From Patescibacteria group bacterium (GTDB taxonomy: Bacteria; Patescibacteriota; Minisyncoccia; Minisyncoccales; JAHIOY01), in the NCBI GenBank assembly GCA_018894495.1, contig JAHIOY010000015.1:1-9938 (forward strand): DNA of 9,938 bases. The letters run 5' to 3'. Both the position numbers and the translations under genes were made by a program. Position 1 is the stretch's first letter; every line of letters begins with the position of its first letter. The notes under the pieces were generated by a model that did no database searches, was not told the origin of the DNA, and worked only from the letters and a program-made list of their open reading frames with translations. Of this stretch, positions 1 to 3,045 are shown one piece after another.

Positions 1-48
1 ACAGGGCGCGACTTTGAATTTTGCATTTTGAACTTTGAACTATTTATA
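1..48. other. AT-rich word-repeat stretch at window edge
   Basis: The stretch is built from near-repeats of TTTGAA, TTTTGCAT and TTTGAAC, a type of intergenic low-complexity sequence. The first ten bases, ACAGGGCGCG, resemble the right arm of the inverted-repeat element at 82-148 (AACAGGGCGAG). A second copy of that element may therefore end just outside the window. No coding sequence is visible. Confidence 0.3.
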
Positions 49-170
49 GATTGCTTCGGTCGTCCCGAGTACTCGGGACTCCTCGCCCTGTTAGATAATT
101 TATATCAAATATGCACAAGTGAAATATATTACTATCTAACAGGGCGAGCAATGACAGAAGTGCCGAAGGC
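49..170. repeat. Nested palindromic dispersed-type repeat, interrupted
   Basis: The outer arms are ATTGC with CTTCGG on the left (from 50) and GCAAT with CCGAAG on the right (148-168). Inside is a perfect 18-bp palindrome at 62-79 (GTCCCGAGT then ACTCGGGAC), followed by CTCCTCG. The layout recalls an intergenic repeat that I remember from many uncultured bacterial genomes, of the form ATTGCTTC...GTCCC...GGGAC..CTCGCAATGAC. Here the CTCG and CAATGAC parts are separated by the inverted-repeat element at 82-148. The palindrome and arms are read directly; the family resemblance is from memory. Confidence 0.55.
82..148. mobile_element. MITE-like element with 16-bp perfect terminal inverted repeats
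   Basis: The arms at 82-97 (CTCGCCCTGTTAGATA) and 133-148 are perfect reverse complements. They enclose 35 bp of AT-rich sequence with no coding capacity. The element sits exactly where the surrounding dispersed repeat should read CTCG then CAATGAC, so it appears to have inserted into that repeat. The outermost CTCG/CGAG could belong to the element or to a target duplication; one copy cannot decide. It could also be a stable stem with a large loop and no mobility. Confidence 0.45.
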
Positions 171-175
171 CTAAT

Positions 176-313
176 TTATTCTTCTGTTAAGTTGTAAAGT
201 TTATAAACCAGCTCACCTGCCCCGTAGTTAATTTATTACAGCGCGGGGTTAATATCCCTCTCCTATACTCTCCCGTATCCGCGTTTGGATTGTCTTTTTA
301 GTTTTTTAGGAGT
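176..313 (-). pseudogene. Remnant A: 3' end of an Eco57I-type methylase gene
   Basis: Read on the minus strand, 259-294 encodes DNPNADTGEYRR. In another frame, 176-214 encodes ELVYKLYNLTEE followed by a stop. Joined, these match the C-terminus of the intact methylase at 3046-6699 (DNPEADTSDLEKE... then VYELYNL). The two halves are separated by a 44-nt stretch (215-258) holding a CCCCG/CGGGG inverted repeat (220-224 and 244-248). That is about 35 nt longer than the intact gene and shifts the frame. Upstream, the T-rich stretch at 286-313 still aligns with 1345-1372 and with 3145-3175 but carries a stop in frame. No start or longer reading frame remains, so this is a dead fragment. Confidence 0.75.
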
Positions 314-343
314 TGATTTTGTTTAGTGTGGAAAAGTGAAAAT

Positions 344-371
344 TTGACATAATTAAAATTTGAGTTAAGAT
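344..371 (+). promoter_or_regulatory. Candidate sigma70-type promoter for the 391-735 gene
   Basis: A perfect TTGACA (344-349) is followed after 16 bp by TAAGAT (366-371), which matches four of six positions of TATAAT. The start of transcription would fall near 378, leaving a very short leader with the ribosome site at its 5' end. That makes the exact -10 assignment uncertain. Confidence 0.4.
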
Positions 372-390
372 TAAAATAGGAGATGAAAAA

Positions 391-735
391 ATGGTGATTG
401 CTACCCATTTAATAAAAATAAAAGGAGATTTTGATGTCCGAAAATGGACAGAGAAAAAACTGGAAGAATATGTAAGACAAAAAATTAAGGAGATTGATTC
501 GTCTTTCCATACTGATCTGGAATTGTTTCAGATCCAAGACAACAATATTAAAGTATGGGTCTACATTTCCGCCCTTCCGTCTGAAGTCAGCGATAAAATC
601 GTTGGCGATTGGATTAAAACCCATTTAAAAGAAGAAGGAATTGAGACAAAAGAATTTAAGATTAAAGTAATATTTAATATTACAGAATCGTTAAAAGCGG
701 ATTCTCCCCGTCAAGTTACGATTCGCCTTCCATGA
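391..735 (+). CDS. Hypothetical 114-residue charged protein
   Basis: I do not recognise the family. This is the only convincing plus-strand gene in the window. The start is supported by AGGAGA at 378-383, seven bases before ATG. The protein is soluble, with no signal peptide or membrane segment. Charged helical stretches (about residues 15-38 and 70-90) alternate with beta-like segments (about 42-60 and 85-105). It lies alone between methylase-tail remnants A and B, with its own candidate promoter and a strong terminator starting at its stop codon, so it looks like a self-contained transcription unit. Its opposite orientation and isolated setting fit accessory cargo. The minus-strand frame across it (409-624) is a shadow with no supporting signals. 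Confidence 0.75.
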   Translation: MVIATHLIKIKGDFDVRKWTEKKLEEYVRQKIKEIDSSFHTDLELFQIQDNNIKVWVYISALPSEVSDKIVGDWIKTHLKEEGIETKEFKIKVIFNITESLKADSPRQVTIRLP

Positions 736-760
736 AGAGTATTTTACTCTTCCTTTTTTT
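734..760 (+). terminator. Intrinsic terminator of the 391-735 gene
   Basis: A perfect 8-bp stem GAAGAGTA/TACTCTTC (734-741 and 745-752) with a 3-nt loop is followed by CTTTTTTT. The stem begins inside the TGA stop codon of the gene, giving a very compact end. Confidence 0.88.
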
Positions 761-824
761 ATTATTTCATCGCAATTCTTTGATAAAAAATGCGGCGAAA
801 CGGAAAAAGTCAGATAACGGAAAG

Positions 825-893
825 TTATTTTTTCCCCGAATTTTCCGCGATTTTGATTTCATCGGCGGTTAGTCCGTATAATTTGTAAACCAT
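825..893 (-). pseudogene. Remnant B: displaced C-terminal tail of an Eco57I-type methylase
   Basis: On the minus strand, 825-890 reads VYKLYGL then TADEIKIAENSGKK and TAA, a standard-looking C-terminus for this methylase class. Compare the ending of the intact protein here: MVYELYNL then MEGEIKIVEDN. The bases just upstream (ATG GTT TAC) still fit the MVY of the intact gene, but TGA precedes them in frame, so nothing longer survives. About 39 bp (845-883) is nearly identical to remnant C (1282-1320), with only about three differences. The upper edge runs into the 3' end of the minus gene at 869-1171, in a different frame. Confidence 0.72.
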
Positions 894-1171
894 TCAACGG
901 CTTGTTTGCCATATATCGGCTGAATGTTGAATTTTTCTTTTTTAAACGGTTTTCCTTTTTTTAATCCAACCTCGTCAAGCAGATTCCTGATTAGATCAAG
1001 CTCTTTATCTGTTTTGGCAGTCAAACGAACTTCCCAACCTTTTTTATACCGATCACAACCGATTTTTTTTCTAATTTTCAAATCGGGACGGCGAACATAT
1101 CCGTTTCTGTTAAAAAATTCAAGAAGCTGTTTTCCGGCAGATAATATTTTTTTGAGATTATGATTTTTCAT
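869..1171 (-). CDS. Hypothetical 100-residue basic protein with altered C-terminus
   Basis: The protein is lysine- and arginine-rich, with an N-terminal helix (about 5-20), the segment FFNRNGYVRRPDLKIRKKIG, a segment EVRLTAKTDKELDLIRNLL, and a C-terminal KPFKKEKFNIQPIYGKQAVEWF. It looks like a compact cytosolic small protein; I have a vague memory of similar conserved hypothetical proteins but cannot name a family. The ATG at 1171 has no clear Shine-Dalgarno sequence, only AT-rich leader. The last residues, TNYTD and stop, come from methylase tail B (825-893) read in another frame. The native C-terminus was probably lost or replaced at a junction near 889-896. Function unknown; it may or may not still be expressed. 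Confidence 0.65.
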   Translation of the reverse strand: MKNHNLKKILSAGKQLLEFFNRNGYVRRPDLKIRKKIGCDRYKKGWEVRLTAKTDKELDLIRNLLDEVGLKKGKPFKKEKFNIQPIYGKQAVEWFTNYTD

Positions 1172-1220
1172 ATTCAGTTATTATTTTATTATTTATTTTT
1201 ACAACAATTTCATGTTTCGT

Positions 1221-1248
1221 GTAGGGAACGAAAATTTTCGTTCCCTAC
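1221..1248. repeat. Perfect 28-bp palindrome
   Basis: GTAGGGAACGAAAA is followed immediately by TTTTCGTTCCCTAC, with no mismatch. It lies between the start of the 869-1171 gene and remnant C. There is no T-tract, so it is not a normal terminator. A REP-like dispersed palindrome is the likeliest reading; a single copy here cannot prove dispersal. Confidence 0.75.
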
Positions 1249-1261
1249 GGGTGTGGAATTA

Positions 1262-1397
1262 TCATTTTTTGTTGGAATTTCCCGCGATTTTGATTTCGTC
1301 GGCGGTTAGGCAGTATAATTATTTTCTAACGTGTTCGCATTTAGATTTGTTTTTTGTTTTTTAGAGTTTGATCAACGAGATTGATAAATGGTTTTTG
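1262..1397 (-). pseudogene. Remnant C: 3' end of an Eco57I-type methylase with internal deletion
   Basis: On the minus strand the upstream part reads QKPFINLVDQTLKNKK, matching QKPFINLVDQILKKKK of the intact methylase (its residues 1167-1182). After a shift it reads NLNANTLE (compare DNPEADTSDLE). It then jumps, with the KEIDRMVY segment missing, to LYCLTADEIKIAGNSNKK and a stop (1262-1318). The first 31 bp (1367-1397) are identical base for base to 3171-3201 in the intact gene, while its 3' part is nearly identical to remnant B. Frameshifts and the deletion make it non-functional. Confidence 0.78.
1367..1397 (-). repeat. 31-bp exact direct repeat shared with the intact methylase gene
   Basis: This segment is identical to 3171-3201, in the same orientation, 1.8 kb apart. 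Identity stops abruptly after it on the upstream side (from 1398 against 3202). It encodes the conserved KPFINLVDQ part of the methylase C-terminus. Such identity between a live and a dead copy provides a substrate for recombination that would delete the lexA/GIY-YIG region. Confidence 0.9.
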
Positions 1398-1410
1398 CTG
1401 TTTTTATCTG

Positions 1411-1545
1411 TTGGCTCCATAGTCCCGTTAGGGCTGTGGAGCCTGAATGCAAGATGCTTGAAAATCAGTAAAACGCGGGAAATAACAACGGCTCGCATCA
1501 GGGCTCCGCGGGGATCCGCCGCTATGGAGACGGCGGGAGAAAAAA
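1411..1545. other. GC-rich, hairpin-rich island of unknown nature
   Basis: About 135 bp is clearly richer in G+C (roughly 55%) than its surroundings. A strong hairpin spans 1413-1443: a 10-bp stem GGCTCCATAG/CTGTGGAGCC with one wobble pair, then CCC-GTTA-GGG. A second stem is CCGCCG/CGGCGG (1516-1521 and 1531-1536). CTATGGAG at 1522-1529 is also the exact complement of CTCCATAG at 1415-1422, so an alternative long-range pairing is possible. The plus-strand frame running through it starts inside remnant C, lacks a ribosome site and is not a convincing gene. It could be an end of a mobile element or a structured RNA; I do not recognise it. It begins 14 bp beyond the end of the methylase homology. 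Confidence 0.5.
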
Positions 1546-1548
1546 TAT

Positions 1549-1896
1549 TTACCGTTGTTTGTTAATTGTAGCTCCTTTTGAAATAGCAACACTTCCTAAG
1601 GGAGTTTTAATACCTATGTTTTCCAGTTCTGCTTCTTGTTTGCCAGACGCATCAATTCTCATGCCAGTAGTGTTTTTCATAATTTTTGCCTGCTGCCGTA
1701 TATCAATATTTTTTATTTTGAACTTCTCTCCATTACCTAAATTAACATCCATTCCTTCTGTGTTTTCCAACTGGTTTCCAGTTTGTTTAATTTTGACATT
1801 TTTAATTTCCATAATTGTTTTTAATTTTTTAATTGGCCAAGTAATAATTGATATGATTATTTGAACAACACTTAAAATGAAGTTGATTATTTCCAT
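1549..1896 (-). CDS. Small N-terminally membrane-anchored protein with 30-residue repeats
   Basis: The 115-residue protein opens with one hydrophobic segment (about residues 4-20, INFILSVVQIIISIITW) followed by PIKKLK, which suggests a membrane anchor with its charged side in the cytosol. The rest is polar and built on a 30-residue period. Units at 36-65 and 66-95 share the pattern I(K/R)Q...NT.GM(D/R)(V/I)...G..., then (I/L)(K/E)NI.I. The phrase before (IKNVKI) and the one after (IKTPLG) extend the period, which suggests a small beta-solenoid-like fold. The start at 1896 keeps the anchor. Only a weak AAGG lies close upstream, so a start at 1812 without the anchor is possible but has no ribosome site. 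Family and function unknown. Confidence 0.7.
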   Translation of the reverse strand: MEIINFILSVVQIIISIITWPIKKLKTIMEIKNVKIKQTGNQLENTEGMDVNLGNGEKFKIKNIDIRQQAKIMKNTTGMRIDASGKQEAELENIGIKTPLGSVAISKGATINKQR

Positions 1897-1930
1897 AAAC
1901 CTTATGTTATGATATAATTAAATTATCAGG

Positions 1931-1984
1931 AAGGACGGCTGAGCGGAGATAGATTTTATCGCCCGCTCATGCCGTTCTTTTTTT
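1931..1984 (+). terminator. Strong long hairpin with T-tract, plus-strand sense
   Basis: AAGGACGGC (1931-1939) and TGAGCGG (1940-1946) pair with CCGCTCA (1963-1969) and GCCGTTCTT (1971-1979). There is one bulged T and one wobble pair, and an inner GATA/TATC closes the loop. A run of T (1978-1984) follows on the plus strand only. Formally it terminates rightward transcription, although both flanking genes read leftward, so it may block antisense transcription or be a dispersed hairpin element. In the minus sense it would form in the leader between the GIY-YIG gene and the 1549-1896 gene. Confidence 0.7.
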
Positions 1985-2258
1985 AGTTTGTATGATTACA
2001 AACTGGATCGTACTTATCAATCAATTCCTGTTCTCTATTTTCAGAATTATTAGTTACCTCGTAAGCGAAGTAGCTTATATCCTTTTTTTGGAGACAGGGA
2101 TTTTCTGGATCTGGATGTTGCGATAATCTTTGATTAAGATCATCGGCTCTACCAACATAAACAATTCCATTTTCTGAAGCAGTTTCTGATAACAAATAAA
2201 CTCCCTCAAAAGTTGGCGCTTTGCTTATATCTTCTGGAAATCTATACCAATTATACAT
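1983..2258 (-). CDS. Small GIY-YIG nuclease-family protein
   Basis: This is a single-domain 91-residue protein of the GIY-YIG fold. It shows GVY at residues 19-21, VYVG at 33-36, the catalytic-type arginine at 44 (LNQRL), and REQELI (75-80) with the metal-binding glutamate at 76 or 78. It ends with the typical DPVCN. All core residues are present, so activity on DNA is plausible, but there is no extra DNA-binding domain. The ATG at 2258 is preferred: AAGGA lies nine bases upstream, and the GIY motif follows a short lead. The same frame is open farther upstream into lexA, but that part has no homology or ribosome site. It lies 61 bp after lexA on the same strand and is probably co-transcribed. 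By analogy with LexA-controlled GIY-YIG nucleases such as Cho, an SOS-linked repair or processing role is an inference. Confidence 0.85.
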   Translation of the reverse strand: MYNWYRFPEDISKAPTFEGVYLLSETASENGIVYVGRADDLNQRLSQHPDPENPCLQKKDISYFAYEVTNNSENREQELIDKYDPVCNHTN

Positions 2259-2319
2259 ACTTTCAATTCCTTTATTACCTTTCGGCTTAGTTATTAATTT
2301 TGCCTTAGGAAAATCCGAC

Positions 2320-2970
2320 TTACTTTTCCATAGCTGAAAAATTAAACACCCTTTCAACCTCGCCACAAATATTGATTTGATCTTCAGGATGTAAAATTGT
2401 TGGTTGATGTTTTGTGTTTGTGGAATTGGGCAATAAGACTGGCATTCCGTCAATTTTTTGGAATTTTTTAATTGCTCCTAATCCATTTATAACTACTACA
2501 ACGATATTATTTAGTTGTGGCTCTCTTTCCATCTTTTTTACTAACACCAAATCACCATTATTTATTTTTGATTTATTCATGCTATCACCTACTGCTTTAA
2601 CAAAAAAATAATGGTTCTGATTTTCTTTAATATGCCTCTTGGATACATTAACGAAATCTTCAATATGATCATCGGCGAAACTTAAAGCCTCGCCGCAATT
2701 CGCATTGCCTAGTAATGGCACGGCAATAAAATTTTTAACCGATTCGCTTAATAGTCTTATGCCTCTCAACTTCTTGAAATTTTGCACAAACCCTTTTCCT
2801 TCTAATGCGCCAATATATTGAACTAAACTGTTGTTACTTTTCAATTTCATTCCTTTTTTTGCAAGCAACTCTCTTAATTCTTCAAAAGTAGGCGAAAAGC
2901 CTTTATTATTAACAAATTCCTTAATCGCAGATAAAACTTTTGATTGTTTTTGTGTTAGTTCTTTATTCAT
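2320..2970 (-). CDS. lexA: LexA-type SOS repressor, self-cleaving (S24 peptidase)
   Basis: The length of 216 residues is normal for LexA. An N-terminal winged helix (about 1-75) carries the typical GFSPTFEELRELL and ALEGKGFVQN elements and ends in RGIRLL. The hinge has VPLLGNANCGEA, where the scissile bond would be Cys92-Gly93, as in UmuD, rather than the usual Ala-Gly of LexA. The catalytic serine is Ser130 in VGDSM and the general-base lysine is Lys168 in GAIKKF, so RecA-stimulated self-cleavage should work. It is expected to repress its own operon and SOS genes. The ATG at 2970 lacks a Shine-Dalgarno sequence, with a leader of about 25 nt of almost pure A/T. It starts about 75 bp after the methylase stop, has its own promoter and is followed by the GIY-YIG gene. 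A phage- or element-type LexA homologue acting on a few local genes cannot be excluded. Confidence 0.9.
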   Translation of the reverse strand: MNKELTQKQSKVLSAIKEFVNNKGFSPTFEELRELLAKKGMKLKSNNSLVQYIGALEGKGFVQNFKKLRGIRLLSESVKNFIAVPLLGNANCGEALSFADDHIEDFVNVSKRHIKENQNHYFFVKAVGDSMNKSKINNGDLVLVKKMEREPQLNNIVVVVINGLGAIKKFQKIDGMPVLLPNSTNTKHQPTILHPEDQINICGEVERVFNFSAMEK

Positions 2971-2979
2971 ATATTTTTA

Positions 2980-3010
2980 TGATATTGATATAACCGTTTA
3001 CATAATATCA
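2980..3010. promoter_or_regulatory. Candidate operator over the lexA -10 region
   Basis: TGATATT and AATATCA (2980-2986 and 3004-3010) form a perfect 7-bp inverted repeat with a 17-bp spacer. One arm covers the -10 box of the lexA promoter. Near the centre is TAACCGTTTA (2991-3000), itself a near-palindrome. Either could be the autoregulatory LexA site. It is not the E. coli CTG-N10-CAG box or the Gram-positive CGAAC box, so the assignment rests on position only. Confidence 0.45.
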
Positions 3011-3030
3011 GATAATTTTAATCCCGTCAA
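3002..3030 (-). promoter_or_regulatory. Promoter of the lexA/GIY-YIG operon
   Basis: On the minus strand, TTGACG (3030-3025) is followed by exactly 17 bp and then TATTAT (3007-3002). This is five of six matches to each consensus box with ideal spacing, about 31 bp before the lexA start codon. The -35 box lies inside the hairpin that follows the methylase gene. Confidence 0.8.
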
Positions 3031-3044
3031 TAGCTAACGGGATT
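3020..3044 (-). terminator. Hairpin directly after the methylase stop
   Basis: The 8-bp stem AATCCCGT/ACGGGATT (3020-3027 and 3037-3044) has a 9-nt loop and starts one base after the methylase TAA. The minus-strand trailing sequence is TTAAAATTAT, a poor U-tract. Termination may be partial, with some read-through from the R-M operon into lexA. On the plus strand it is followed by TTT. Confidence 0.5.
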
Positions 3045-3045
3045 T

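Noticed and set aside
1411..1545. tRNA or rRNA fragment
   Set aside because: No acceptor, D, anticodon or T-arm arrangement can be built, and no rRNA motif is recognisable.
1368..1565. Plus-strand 65-codon frame through the GC-rich island
   Set aside because: It begins inside methylase remnant C on the opposite strand, has no ribosome site, and its composition follows the hairpins. Treated as chance coding.
1..1982. CRISPR array or integron attC array
   Set aside because: The repeats are few, of unequal length and unevenly spaced, and they encode a recognisable protein end. There are no spacers and no attC-like core sites.
2259..2453. Longer N-terminus of the GIY-YIG protein overlapping lexA
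   Set aside because: The extra codons are lexA bases read in another frame, with no domain content. The ATG at 2258 has AAGGA at proper spacing.
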